A DNA stretch of 64,000 nt, from the NCBI GenBank assembly GCA_023313575.1, contig JAJTTP010000017.1, positions 310,001-374,000 on the forward strand, given 5' to 3'. Of the stretch, positions 47,435 to 59,028 are shown in pieces (position 1 is the first letter of the stretch; every line of letters starts with the position of its first letter). This DNA is from Eutypella sp. D-1. Lineage: Eukaryota; Ascomycota; Sordariomycetes; Xylariales; Diatrypaceae. The position numbers and the translations under genes are program-made. Under the pieces are notes generated by a model that worked only from the letters and a program-made list of their open reading frames with translations, was not told where the DNA came from and did not search any database.

Positions 47435-48336
47435 AGTACAGTACTAGCGGACTAGGTAGACATTTATAGGTCCAAAGGATCTAAATCAACTTTACCTATA
47501 AGGGACCAACGCTGCCTAAATAGCGGGTCGGATAAGCGATAAATAGTTAGACCAGGACAACTCCATTAACCACGAAAGGCAGCCCATGATATAGTTACTT
47601 CTCAAGTATGTATATTATGTAACCTTTTCGAAAGGAGACCCGTAGATATGATCAAAGTTCCGCAAAAGTAGGTATATTGCCAGTTCATAGCCCTAAGAGG
47701 GTCCTATAGAGTAGTTTTTGAGATCATAAGGAGACAGACACTCGATTCACTATTCGCTACAAATCCATACATCTGTTATCTCCGGTTCCGTCATCATCTT
47801 CGCGGTTCTTAGAGGGGCTGTCTGCTCTCTTTTATTTCTGATCCCACTGCACCCACTTTCCAATACGTTGCACCACCAATTTCTCAGGGGCGGATCGTCG
47901 CCCAGATTAGCAGAAAGCAGTTTGGTCTATTCAATTCCAAAGACTACAATCTTGGGAAAGAAAAAAAAAGGTATAATGGAAAACGAGTCCTATGTATCCA
48001 ATCCAATCCAATCCTCCCCTGAGGAAGCTCGGGCACCTCAACCATGGAAGCTCGGGGCTTACAAGAATTTTTGAAATAAGGGGGACCCCCCCTAATCCAC
48101 TGGGTTCAACTGCATAATTCCAGACAAAGCATGAATAATAACTGTGGTTACACGCAAAACTCATGCTAAGCGGAAAATTATCAGTAACTGGAATGCTGCA
48201 TACGAGGCGGTCCAATCTAACGCTAGTGTGCTTCGCTGGGCATGCTATGCAACGCAGACATCAACCAACTAACCAACCAACCAACTAAATAACAACTCCT
48301 CTATGTAGATACTCCGTCGGTCATTAGTGCTCAGGC

Positions 48337-49884
48337 CTACAACTTAGACCAGGACCGGCTACGCAGCGGCGGGTACTTCTCGTGCTTGGGGGGCAGCAGG
48401 ACCCCGAGCTCCGAGGTGTTGAGGAAGCCCATGTCGCCGCGAACCTGGTTGACGTCGGCGACGCCGCAGAGGCGCATGGCGGTCTCGAGCTCGTCGCGCA
48501 GGATCTCGGCGCAGTGCTCGACGCCGGCGCGGCCGTACGCGACGGCGCACTGGAAGGGGCGGCCGACGGCGACGCCGCGGGCGCCGAGGCAGAGCGCCTT
48601 GAGCACGTCCGACCCCCGGCGCACCCCGCCGTCCACGAACACCTCCATGCGCTCGAATGCCTCGGGAAAGTCTCGCCGCAGTTCCAGCAGCACCATCGCC
48701 GTCGACGGCGCCCCGTCCAGCGCCCGTCCCCCGTGGTTCGACACCACGATCCCCGCGCACCCCGCCTGCAGCGCCGCCCGCGCGTCCGCCACCGACTGGA
48801 TCCCCTTGACGATGATCGGCAGGTCCGTGTGCCGCTTCACCCAGGCCACGTCTTCCCACGCCAGCGAGCTGTCGATGAAGTTGCCATTATTCCGCGCGAT
48901 GCCGCCGCCCTTGCTATCCGCTGCGGTCGACTCGCTGGCGGGGCCGCCGGTGTCGTACGTAGGCGGGGCCAGCGCGGAGCGGATGCGCTCGTCGGCCTCG
49001 CGTTTCGAGACTACCGGTAGGTCGGCCGTGACGAAGAGCGCCTTGATCTGGGGCCGGGCGGCGAGCTTACGGAGCAGGGCCTCGGACTTGGCCCGGTTCT
49101 TGTCGACGTAGAGCTGGAAGAACCACGGGTTTTCGGGAGCGGACGCCAGCACCTCGTCCAGCGGCAGCGACGACACCGTCGACACGCAGTGGACGATGCC
49201 CTGGGCGGCGGCCCCGGCGCCTAGGGCGGCCTCGCCCTCGGGGCCGGCTACCAGCGCGACGCCCATGGGCGCGACGAAGACGGGCATGGAAACGTCGAGG
49301 CCAAGCATGCGGGTGGCGGTGCGCGCACGCGACACGTCGCGCATGACGCGCGGCCGGAACCAGAGTCGGCGCCAGTGGTCGGCGTTGGCACGCAGCGTCA
49401 ACTCGTCATTGGACGCCCCCGCGATATAAGCGTTAGCCTTCCTAGACCCGGACCGCGCGAACGCCTGCTCGAAGTCCGCCAGGTTGATGATGGAATTCAA
49501 CGGCGGCCGCTCGTCCGGCTCTGGCCCCGCCTCTCGCTCCTCCTCGTGCGCCTTCCGCCACGTCTCCGTGACCGTCGCCTCGTCCAGCCCCCCCTTCTTC
49601 TCGGAACTCCCCAGCTCGTCTTCTATCAAGCTCTTCCTGTGGAATTCGTTGTAGGGCTTGGACGCATCCTTGCCAGCCCAAGCGTAGATAACTAAATACG
49701 TGGATTCGGTTAGTCCTGGTCGACACGCCACTAAGGCCGCTCGTTGGTGAAACGTACTACTGTCACCGCCGGGGTGGTTCGGTGCGAAGTTGCTTAGATC
49801 GTAGACCTTGCCGTTGACGACGACCCAGCAGTCGCCGGGCTTGGCATGCTTGCTGATCTCGGAGGTAGATATCTTCTGAGACAT
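48337..49884 (-). CDS. Cytochrome b2-type L-lactate dehydrogenase
   Basis: FMN-dependent alpha-hydroxy-acid dehydrogenase with an N-terminal cytochrome b5 domain. It would oxidise L-lactate (or another 2-hydroxy acid) to the keto acid. Exons: 49758-49884 and 48337-49691 (493 aa). The 66-nt intron at 49692-49757 has no stop and stays in frame, so unspliced DNA gives a false 515-aa protein. The spliced haem domain reads NHPGGDSIIYAWAGKDAS and then FHRKSL, giving both haem His ligands. The FMN barrel carries FVAPMG, FQLYVDKN, FVTADLPVVSKREAD, IIVKGIQ (active-site Lys), SNHGGRALDG (catalytic His and Arg) and VFVDGGVRRGSDVLKAL. No mitochondrial presequence is visible before the b5 domain, so it may be cytosolic, unlike yeast Cyb2. 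The substrate could also be glycolate or mandelate. Codon use is very GC-rich. Confidence 0.9.
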   Translation of the reverse strand: MSQKISTSEISKHAKPGDCWVVVNGKVYDLSNFAPNHPGGDSSTFHQRAALVACRPGLTESTYLVIYAWAGKDASKPYNEFHRKSLIEDELGSSEKKGGLDEATVTETWRKAHEEEREAGPEPDERPPLNSIINLADFEQAFARSGSRKANAYIAGASNDELTLRANADHWRRLWFRPRVMRDVSRARTATRMLGLDVSMPVFVAPMGVALVAGPEGEAALGAGAAAQGIVHCVSTVSSLPLDEVLASAPENPWFFQLYVDKNRAKSEALLRKLAARPQIKALFVTADLPVVSKREADERIRSALAPPTYDTGGPASESTAADSKGGGIARNNGNFIDSSLAWEDVAWVKRHTDLPIIVKGIQSVADARAALQAGCAGIVVSNHGGRALDGAPSTAMVLLELRRDFPEAFERMEVFVDGGVRRGSDVLKALCLGARGVAVGRPFQCAVAYGRAGVEHCAEILRDELETAMRLCGVADVNQVRGDMGFLNTSELGVLLPPKHEKYPPLRSRSWSKL

Positions 49885-50464
49885 ACTATCGAGCTTTTAG
49901 TTATTCCTCTTTTCTTTTCTATTTCTCAATGTTAACACCAAAGGAAAAACAAGAATTCCATACCTAGGTGTAGGAGGCATGGGCAATAAATAGTTCCGAA
50001 GCACGCACTGCTACGACGCCCCGGCTCGATAACAAGGTAAGCCGAAAGAGTTGGCGTCTCATTGGACAGTTCGAGTGAATGCATCTCTCCCCGCACAATT
50101 GCTCCGGCATACTAAAAGTAGGGAGTCAGTCTGGGGTCGGGTGCCCCAATCCGAGAATTGTAGTGGGATAGCGTAGACTAGTTAATGCATTATTTGGCAC
50201 CGTTTCGGCCTGAACCTTGCTAGGGTCCTGCGATAACTCCATCGATGAACATTCACTTACGGCGTCTACAGAGTTACAGGAATGGATAGGAAAGAATGTA
50301 CAAGCAGGCTGCATTGAAGTCATAAGTATCGAAGAATGGTGGCCAATTTCTTCCAGAATTACCTTTTTTTCCCTTCTATTCTACGTGTTACATTACTCAG
50401 TGGAAGGAATCCCGACGAGGAGTATTCATTCCACCACGTATACGGTACACGGCGGTGTGCTCCA

Positions 50465-50498
50465 CTTTCAACCGTCCCGCTTTTACCCCGGTTGAAAG
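50465..50498. repeat. Perfect inverted repeat, potential hairpin
   Basis: CTTTCAACCG at 50465-50474 and its reverse complement CGGTTGAAAG at 50489-50498, with a 14-nt loop. Confidence 0.9.
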
Positions 50499-50955
50499 CC
50501 GCGACGACATCTCGTCACTCATTAACCCGGCACCGGGTACCTGAACGCGTGTAACGCAACAGATCGAGCCGAGCTAAACGCGACCGTGGGCTAGCATATA
50601 TATCACGTCATTGGGGATTGTCGTCGAGACGACAATGTGCTCGTCGGAGTAGTAAAATAAAATATATAAATAGAGGATCTCGTCTTTGGAGCCTTGGGCG
50701 ATTAGTAGCACGGGCGGGCAAGATGCATATTGGTTTGGTATAATGGGACTATTAATATTGACATTGGCCTGTATCGACATTCTCCGGTGACTTCAACACA
50801 CGCCTGCCCTTGACTCATCCGTACCCTAGCACCCTATGACGATACACCTTCTAATAGAAGACTCATCATCTATCCTTCTGTCATTCTTTTTCTTCCAGTA
50901 GTGCCCTTAGTTCCTATCCGCCATTTCATGTCTTTGTCCTCAGCGCAACTCTCAT

Positions 50956-50972
50956 CCCCCCCCCCCCCCCCC
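50956..50972. repeat. Poly-C run (17 nt)
   Basis: Longest C homopolymer seen in the window, intergenic, about 160 nt beyond the stop codon of the 2EXR gene. Confidence 0.9.
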
Positions 50973-51132
50973 GAAACTCTTTCCGCTATTTAGCTGTACC
51001 GTCGATCTTCTAGTCAATGCCTCGACCATTGTGAATACACCTGATGAAATAGTGTCCTGGTGTGTGATTCAAAAGATTCGTCATCTATATAGGGCCAGGA
51101 GCGCAGAAAAGTTGATATCTCCGGGCTATGGC

Positions 51133-52170
51133 CTATAACGCCCGTTTTTTCACCCACCTTCCGCCATCCCATCTAATACTAGAGTTCGCCCGCATCGGTA
51201 AACAGCCCTCCTGTACTGGCGCCGGAGAGGATGACGAGGAGGGGGGATAGAGAAGGAATACAGGTGTAATCGGGGGCAACTCGGCCAAAGCCGACTGCAC
51301 CCAGGCGTTCCCTTCGTCGATATCAGCACCGGGGGCCACGTAAGTTGCTGTTGGGTCGGTGTTCTCGTCACGGGAGAAGCAGTCTTGGAGCCATTGATAC
51401 TTGATCGCCTTCATCGCAAACTCCCATCCACGCAGCGCTTTGGGCCAAAAACGGTTCGGGTTGGCCTCTCCTCGCACAGCGCCACAGGCTGCCATCAGAT
51501 CGTCACTATGTCCCCTTTCGGTCGGAGCGCGGGGAAGAATCTGGGCGGCTGTCTCCACCTCCTTTTCGTCTGTCAGGTCCACGAATATGGGCTGCTCTCT
51601 CTGCCTACCATTAATTCTGGGTCTCGGATTGCTTTGCAGGATGAGCTTGACACATTCGAGGTTTTCCATGGATTCTCGGAGGGTACGTAACCTGCGACAG
51701 AGGAGCGACACGTGCTCTTGAAAGTGCATGTTATTGATGAGAGAGGCCCTATCTTCAACCAGCATCGAGATACAACATAATGCTACAGATTTCGCCGTAG
51801 GCAAAACCCTGCAAGATGCAGCTAACTCTTTCAGGTCCGTTGGTTGTTCGAATGCATTATTCGTCAAAACAATCGTGTCCCTCGAAGCGTCGTACCAGGT
51901 GAGTTCTTGTATTAATCCCCAGCCACCGAATACAATGGTTTGAGGTGACCCATGTTCAAAGGCAACAGCACGAGACTCTTGACAGACTTGTGCAATTGCT
52001 GGAGGGCCGAGTATTGTTGGATTTCCGACATTGGGACCGTCATGGAGAATGACTAGAGAAATTCCGATACTGGGACTGTCATAGAAAATGGTTCGGTGAG
52101 GAAGACAGGCTTCCCATACCCGAATCCTAAGCTCGGGAGGAAGCTCGTTGAGGGGAAAGTGATCGGCCAT
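51133..52170 (-). CDS. 2EXR-domain protein, function unknown
   Basis: Single-exon gene of 345 aa. The N-terminus FPLNELPPELRIRVWEACLP is the hallmark of the fungal 2EXR domain (LP.ELR..IW......R). A long insert and the conserved continuation AIAQVCQESRAVAFEHG follow, at about 63-80. The family is greatly expanded in filamentous ascomycetes, and its members lack a known function. The rest is mixed alpha/loop with a Pro/Ser-rich stretch (about 305-325). The gene stands alone between two non-coding stretches. The start at 52170 places the domain six residues from the N-terminus, as is usual. Confidence 0.88.
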   Translation of the reverse strand: MADHFPLNELPPELRIRVWEACLPHRTIFYDSPSIGISLVILHDGPNVGNPTILGPPAIAQVCQESRAVAFEHGSPQTIVFGGWGLIQELTWYDASRDTIVLTNNAFEQPTDLKELAASCRVLPTAKSVALCCISMLVEDRASLINNMHFQEHVSLLCRRLRTLRESMENLECVKLILQSNPRPRINGRQREQPIFVDLTDEKEVETAAQILPRAPTERGHSDDLMAACGAVRGEANPNRFWPKALRGWEFAMKAIKYQWLQDCFSRDENTDPTATYVAPGADIDEGNAWVQSALAELPPITPVFLLYPPSSSSSPAPVQEGCLPMRANSSIRWDGGRWVKKRAL

Positions 52171-54992
52171 AGTTGATGCGTACAGAATCTCGAGCTCCGG
52201 AAGGTCTTCCTTTCTTTCAGGGTTGATATACAGTAAACCCGTCTCCTAGCAATGGGAGTTATGGTATGTTTGGGTTACAGTTGACTGGCTGGTGGGTATC
52301 GTGTGTATGGCCCGGTTGCTCTGTGCCAATATCCCTCGTCTTGGGAATTATGTAGAGAACTATGGCCAAGTTTCTCGTATGGAGGTTTCTGTGAAGGGTG
52401 TTGTTTGGACTCCAGCTAGCACGAAACTAGGCAGGTGATGGTATGCTTGATAACGACTGTTTTGACTCGTTGACAGGCCCTATTGAAGCAGCCTGTCGAT
52501 CTTGATATGGGATTTATTCACCCAGGAATTGAATAGAAAGTTGCTTCTGGGGATGAAATGCCCAATAAACCACAAGGAAAGCTATTGCTGCTCTAGTGGG
52601 TATGGTGAGACAGGCGTGGTGGTCAGGTGGGAAATGGTATACTCAATAACAACAAAGTGGTTGATGAGTAGCCAAATGGGGATTGAAAGGCGTCTATGAT
52701 GTGATAAGCAGAAGGCTCATGAACATGAATGAAAAACTTTGATACTGTCTGGAAGGTGATGGTTCATTCAAGAGTGACTCTAGGTAGGTAAACTGCGTTT
52801 GTTTATTGGTGGGGTTGGTGTTGATGGAGAAGGGAAAAAGGAAAGCTAGTGTTTGTCACAGCATTGACTGAACAACCAGGTAGACTGCAGGAACTCTGTT
52901 GTTGCATAAGTAAAAAAAGAGGAAGATGAATTATCTGAATACGCAGTTATCCCAGGTTCCTTACCATCTGGCTGCACAGGGCCTGTCAGGTAATAATCCA
53001 CTGCCTACTCTGTCCCCTGTACCACAAGTAGTGTAGGTGTTTCTAGAATCACAACTTTCCAAGGTGGAATAATACACCAACAACCTTGAATGCAAAATGG
53101 GATGGCTGCTGTTACCTAGGTATCTATCCCTCCCTACCATGGCACTCTTGTTGAGTGTGAGACGTAATATGCCTAGATCTACACGAGTACCTACATAGAT
53201 ATGCAAGTATAGGTAGACAGAGCTGAGCTAGAAACTTCAAAGGTCATCTCTAGATAGGCCTCTACATAGACACCTACGTAAGTTGGATCATCAAGCACAC
53301 AGAGTTTCTCCATAGTAGTTAAAATGTACACACGTAGACTACCTTGGTTCCGGCCCTGTGATTACTTCACTGGTGGTGAGTGGAATCAAGAATGTTACAA
53401 ACAATGATACCAAGTGCTACAAGAAAGGTGAAAAGACTGTAAAACTTGTTTGCTTGAGCATATACTTTTTCTATATTGAACCCTTTTCATAACCATTAGA
53501 TGCCCCTCAGTTAAGATACCGTCAAACCTTTCAGCACCTTTGAGAGGGTCAATCATGGCAATATGACCCACTCTTGATCGCATCCAGTCCATAAGGTCCT
53601 TGTACATAATACTATTTCTCCATCAATATCACTAAAGCTACCTACCTCTTTGATGCGGCGGGTTCACCCGGGACAGCTTTGATAGCTCAGCATCGGCCGG
53701 AGCCCGGGTGTAAGAGTGGCAGGCGGCAGGCTTGGTGGGTAATAACCTTGGCCTTGCTCCAGTTCTAGGAATGTGATTTCTGGCCCCATCCTGTCTGATC
53801 TCCGTTATACGTTACAAGCTACACATAATTGCCAATGGCGCTCAGCAGGTGTTTGGTGCTTATACGTTGATTGGTATCTACTAAGTGTATATACGTACGG
53901 AATGAAGTTAAAATAAATGGCGGCATAACCGGGAAGGGCCGACAGCTAACGGCTAAATTGTGGGGAATTGGAAAAGGGGCGGGGGCGTTTAATCCCTAGA
54001 GCTGGTACGGTGTGGGGCCGGGTAGGCTGGTGGGGCCGAGGCACTCTGGAGGACAGAGGAGAGTTACTTACTTAGAGCTCTCATAACTAACACCCACCCG
54101 GTATCTATCTTGAATGTCTTCAAACTGCATGCAAAAAATACTTTGATAAAGCTGACCGGACGGGAATTTACTACATTGAAAAAGCCTCCAGATAGGGCCC
54201 AGTATGTAGTCTGGAATACAGAAAAATGTCACCAGAGCTTAGCGGATCTCGAAACACTGGACTGGAGTATAGTTAAGGTGTAGTTTTACTAACGTAAGAA
54301 TAGAGCTGACGCACCTTGGTGACATAGATCTTCATTCCTATGATGACGAGGTCTAAGATTTCTACGTAGTAACAAGAAAGAGAGCTCTCCTATTCTTGCT
54401 TTGTGGGTATAGTTATATGCCTCGCACGCATGTTCATTGTGTAAAGTAAGGTACCAAATAAGCCGAACATCGCCAGGCTCCTTAGTTCAAAACGCAGAGT
54501 ACGGCGCAACAGCTGGTACGTACAGTACCATAGTGAGGTACCTAGAGGTGAGGACCCTCATCTGTTACCAGCAGATTATGGCATAGTCAGCAGGACGGTC
54601 AAAAAATCCCCTTCTACATCTCTTCTCGTACACCGAACACCGGGGGGGTGAAGAGGGGGAGAAAACCCGGATCCCTGATTTATCCGCCGGCCTAAAATGA
54701 CTATTCGACATTTGAAACTCTAACAGCAAAAGATCAACCAGAAAACAAAATCAGATGCCTGGAACTCCGCAGTTGTATGCCTTCAACCCCTTCGCCCGCC
54801 GCCCCCCCCCCCCGGGTGTCTACCAATCCCGCCCGCCCGTGTCTACCTTCTGTTGTGGCTCTCTGCACGAGCTCGACAGAGTGTGGTGGAGCGATAAGTT
54901 CCACCCCAACGTAAATCGCTCTATAGGCCCAAATCCGCACATGCACACTTATCCTAGCCCCCCTACCCATCGCATTCCCCGGAATTCCACCT
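52171..54992. other. Gene-poor region (2.8 kb)
   Basis: No convincing gene. There is a short inverted repeat CACCCGGG (53665-53672) / CCCGGGTG (53703-53710), a C12 run at 54802-54813 just beyond the exchanger stop codon, and several TACCTA-like motifs at 53110-53280. Confidence 0.6.
54802..54813. repeat. Poly-C run (12 nt)
   Basis: C12 about 180 nt beyond the stop codon of the exchanger gene. Confidence 0.9.
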
Positions 54993-57320
54993 TCACGAGC
55001 TGGGGCCCGCAGCATCGTCGTCGCCGTGGCCACCTCTGCCATGGCCCGAGCCGGAGGAATGGCCCCCGTCGAGCAGTAGCTTGGGCTTGATATAATCCTC
55101 GTCGAACTGGCGGAACAGGGCCTGGGGGTCGTGGGAGGTGAGGAGTTGTTTGAAGGCAGCGCGAGCAGACACGGGCGCCGCTTCTCGATGCCCCGAGGTC
55201 GGGTACGAGAACACCGAGTCTTCGGGCGAACCTCTACTCCTCCTTCCCGGCCGCGCCGCCGGGGGCGGTAGGTCCGAGGTGTCGATGTCGCTGCCGATGT
55301 CCGAGTCCGTCAGGTTTCCGCCGCCACGGCCTAGAAGGTCTGAGCGCTCGGCGTCGTCGGCGCCGGCGGGGCGGGGGCTCTTTCGGCTTAGACTCGACGG
55401 ACGTGCCGTCGGCAGGGAGGGTGACGCGTGACCCGAGACGTAGCTTCCCCGCTGGGTCGCAGAGGGGCGTTGACCGTTCGCACCGTCCACGTGGTCCATG
55501 CGCACCGAGCCATTCCCCCGTCGCGGGGTATAACCGATACCCGTCCCAGACCTCTTGTAGTACGATCCACTAGGGGCAGCTTCGATATCAAACTCGTCAT
55601 CACTGTCGACCTCCTCGACCACTCCGGTCCTGATACCCAGTATTTCCAACATCCTTGCAGTGGTGCCGCCGAAAATGATGACGGTCAACACGACAACAAC
55701 CAGAACCGTCGCCTTCAAGGCGTATGAGTTCTCCCCCGTTAACAAGGCAGCTAGCGCCACTCCAACGGCCCCGCGCAGTCCTGCCCAGAAGAGCATCGCT
55801 TGGTAGTTGTAGGGCAACTCGTCGCTCACCTCCCTACCCTGGCGCGAAGCGCGGTAGCGCATAAACCAGTTGATCGCTTTTGACAAGGGGAAGACCGCCA
55901 CCCATCTCGCGGCGCAGACCGCAACCACAGTAACGATGATCAGAAGCGGCTGGAACTGGAGGTCGTTATCGGTGAACAGCGATAGTCCAAGGTAAATAAA
56001 GATGAAGTTCTCTGACAATTGGGCCAGAACTTGGAAAATGTACTTGGTGCTAAGTTGCGTTCGTCGGGACATATTGAAGTACGCGTAATGCTTGAGGGTG
56101 ATTCCGCAAAACAGCAGAGATACAATACCTGCTAGGTGTTAGAGCAGCTGTATCTCGAAGAATGGCATGATGTATACTGTTAACTCACCTGACATCTTCA
56201 GTCCCTGGGAGAAGAAGTAGCTTGCATATGCGATCAATACGATCAGGCAACCCTCAATCTGCGGATATCTACGGACGTAGGTGAACTTCAGGATGAGTGC
56301 AGCGGTAACGCCGACCAAAACACCGAGAAGTAGACTACCGAAGAATACAGCCAAGAAGATGCCCACACCCTCGAAGAAGCTCAAGAGACCTGGGTTACCG
56401 GCGTCCCCGGTCTTATACTTCTGAGCGGTCTCGAAGATGACAATGGCAATGGCATCGTTGAGGATAGATTCGCCGAAGATAACGGTATACAGCTTCGGGT
56501 CAACCTTATAGGTATTAAATATGGCCAAAATGGTGACGGGATCAGTGGCGGACAAGGTTGCGCCGACGGAGATGGCATCGACAAAACTCATCTCCAGCCC
56601 CTCGAGAGGCACGCGAGTATACAACCATAGCAATAGACCTATGACGACGGCAGACAAGAAGGTGCCAGCGAAGGCAAAAGTCAATATGGTGCCAATGTTC
56701 CGGAAGAAGTTGGCCTGGTGTAGTTCATAGCCGGAGTTCAAGATGATAGGAGGCAGGAGGAGGTTGAAGAAAATCTGGTAGTCGAAGCTCACGAGCTGTC
56801 GTATTGAGTGATCGGTGCCGACTCTGAGAAATAATCCTACCGTCATGCCTATCGGGAATGTCAGATATACTCAAGGGAAAACTCGAGGCTTGGGGCGCGA
56901 CGAACCGGCAAAGATGGAGATGACGGTCTCGTGCACGGCTTGGACCTTCTTCTGCTGTAGCATGTAACTCGTAAAGAAGGCAGTTATTAGGAGCATGATC
57001 GAGATGAAGAGGGCCCATGACGACAGCGTCTCCTTTTCGGACGAGTCGGGTTCTATTCCTAGTGATTAGATCATATGATGCAGATACGATGAGTGTATAA
57101 GATAGGTGGGGAATGAGTGAGGCATAAGGTATACGATGGCGGGCGGCGGGTGGCGGGTGGATAGGGATGGATAGGGATGAAATCGTACCGTCGGGATCCG
57201 TCTCATCTGAAGCTCGTCCTGTAATGCGTGGCCGTTAGCAACTGAGTATATAATATTGGAAAAGAGGGAGCTAAACATACTCACGAGCTCCAAGGTAGAG
57301 CCGACTACTTCGGACAACAT
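54993..57320 (-). CDS. nhx1: Endosomal/vacuolar Na+/H+ exchanger (Nhx1/CPA1 type)
   Basis: Cation/proton antiporter that controls endosomal and vacuolar pH and sequesters Na+ or K+. Exons: 57281-57320, 57189-57218, 56906-57058, 56189-56848 and 54993-56128 (2019 nt, 672 aa). The N-terminus MLSEVVGSTLELVRRASDET leads to an acidic stretch and the first membrane helix (WALFISIMLLITAFF). The core contains IFFNLLLPPIILNSGYEL (amiloride-binding-like segment), ATLSATDPVTILAIF, FGESILNDAIAIVIFE, ENFIFIYLGLSLF and GLRGAVGVALAALL, all as in Nhx1/NHE6-9. The cytosolic tail (about 450-672) is Ser/Gly/Asp-rich and ends in a His/Gly/Asp segment. The first intron needs the GTATGT donor. The overlapping GTGAGT donor four bases upstream would break the frame. 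The gene is expected to be constitutive. Confidence 0.92.
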
Positions 57321-59028
57321 GTTGGCGAAGACCTCGGGAGTTGTTGGTAGTTGGTATACCCAGCCTGATCAGGCCGTCACGAAGGCGGGGAGGGGGCGTG
57401 CTTCAGCCTTCAATTAATGAAGATATCGTTCGTCTTTTTCAAATAAACTGTTATTCTACTAGGTAATTATGGGATTCGTCTCGACCAGAGATACCGATTT
57501 GAGGCGGCGCAAACGACGTCAGTAGTAGGGTGCAACATTCGGATTTGGTAATTAACAGATGTCAGAAACGTAAAATCCACGATTACCTATGGAATTAGGG
57601 AAGTATGTACGAAATACTTTACGTAGGTAGTGGTGTAGTATGCGACCAGTAAAACAGTAAAACTGGGGTAGGGGGGAACCATGCTTAGCCCCACTATCCA
57701 CCCCTAGGTACATACTTTACTTAGGTAAGTAAGTATTTACCTGCAGCTTGCTATCTGGCTATCTTGGCTATCTAACGCGTATTCTTATATCGATGCGCAA
57801 TGCACATCACTATTCCGTATTTGTGATGCATTCCTTCCTACTTAATAGGGTAGGATGATAGGAGTGAGCGCGGGACGGAAGAAACGGCATCGCATCTATT
57901 AATCCCGTCTTGCCCGTGTACCTATTCACTCTTAAAATTCCAACACGACACATTACCAACAAGTACCACGACTGCACTACGCTCGTCCTTACCTGGCTTG
58001 TTGGATACCTACCTAGGTACCTCCTAGGTAGGTAGCCTTGGTTCAGTAGCACGAACACTTATATGTAGCTCTCAGGTACTATGCAGTATGCAGGTCCCGC
58101 TATACCTCAGCATGGCAAATTACTTAAGTACTTACCTAAAAAGGCAATTTAGATATATACTACAAACCACGATATCCCCTATGAACCCCCGTATCTGGCA
58201 GATCTTGCTGCTTGAAATAAATCAATATGTAAATAGAGATCTTAACGACCTGGCGACCCAGGACTGGAGCCAGGTGTCTTGGCATTTAGTGATGTAATGG
58301 TGCCCGGGCTCTACGAGGTACCCTGAGAGCCCTGGGAGGCCCGTCATAGAGGGCATGATTCATCTACAACGGTCTAGACCTCGCGCAGTTACCACCTGAT
58401 TGGTAAAGTTACATATATTTGACACATTTGACAGGACTTCTTAGGAATAAATGTTCCTGAATTTTATGTATTCCTGAAATCTTCCTGGCTAAGGTTCCCT
58501 CCAATCCTCCTCCTACCTTCTCTATGTCTGTACCTAAATATATCTGACACGCGTCCAGTTAACGAAACACAACCATCCAGTTGACCAGCTCATACCTACT
58601 TACGGTATCTTCAAGAGTTCTTTTATACCTGGGTACTTCAACTAGGTATCACGTACAATTCGTACAACTACCGACGTGATAGTCAACAACCCAATCAAGT
58701 CCATCGCTTTGCCATCGACGTAGCTAGCTTGGCTGCGGACCAATACATACATCATCGCAGTTTCACGGTCTCACGGTTTACCACCGTCGAATAGGAAAGG
58801 AAGCGTGTTCCATGCGTGTTCCATATCACTGTGTCTTCGTAGCATTTTGAATTTGAATATATTGTGTAGCTTTTAACATCCCTTTGTCTACCCATGCTCA
58901 CCATGACATGAACACCCGACGCGACGACGGGAACACATAACATAATCTCGAGCTACGCTTTGCTAACCTCATCACCAACTTATCCACCTGAACGGACAAT
59001 CGAGAACCATTTATCGCAAACCGAAAAA
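57321..59028. other. Divergent intergenic region, exchanger / sugar transporter
   Basis: Promoter space for two head-to-head genes. It is rich in palindromic CCTAGGTA-type motifs, densest at 58005-58035 and also at 57605-57740 and 58120-58140. No coding-like frame. Confidence 0.6.
58005..58035. repeat. Palindromic CCTAGG/TACCTA motif cluster
   Basis: ACCTACCTAGGTACC followed by TCCTAGGTAGGTAG, two overlapping near-palindromes. This is the densest occurrence of a motif scattered through the intergenic DNA of this window. Confidence 0.8.

Larger units (their letters stand above)
46653..48336. other. Kinase upstream region, intergenic
   Basis: Contains a CGTGGTCGTAGT-type repeat (46745-46790), GGGATA/GGGATC hexamer repeats (46821-46853) and a G-rich array with several G5 tracts (47380-47434). 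The rest is AT-rich with no coding-like frame. It is the promoter side of the kinase gene and the 3' flank of the lactate dehydrogenase gene. Confidence 0.6.
49885..51132. other. Intergenic with inverted repeat and poly-C run
   Basis: 5' flank of the lactate dehydrogenase gene and 3' flank of the 2EXR gene. It holds a perfect 10-bp inverted repeat (50465-50498) and a C17 run (50956-50972). No coding-like frame. Confidence 0.6.

Noticed and set aside
48359..49111. Long frames overlapping the lactate dehydrogenase on both strands (166-241 codons)
   Set aside because: Shadows of a GC-rich exon. Ala/Arg/Gly-rich and without motifs.
53665..53710. Inverted repeat CACCCGGG / CCCGGGTG as a transposon end
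   Set aside because: Only 8 bp, no target-site duplication and no element between the arms.
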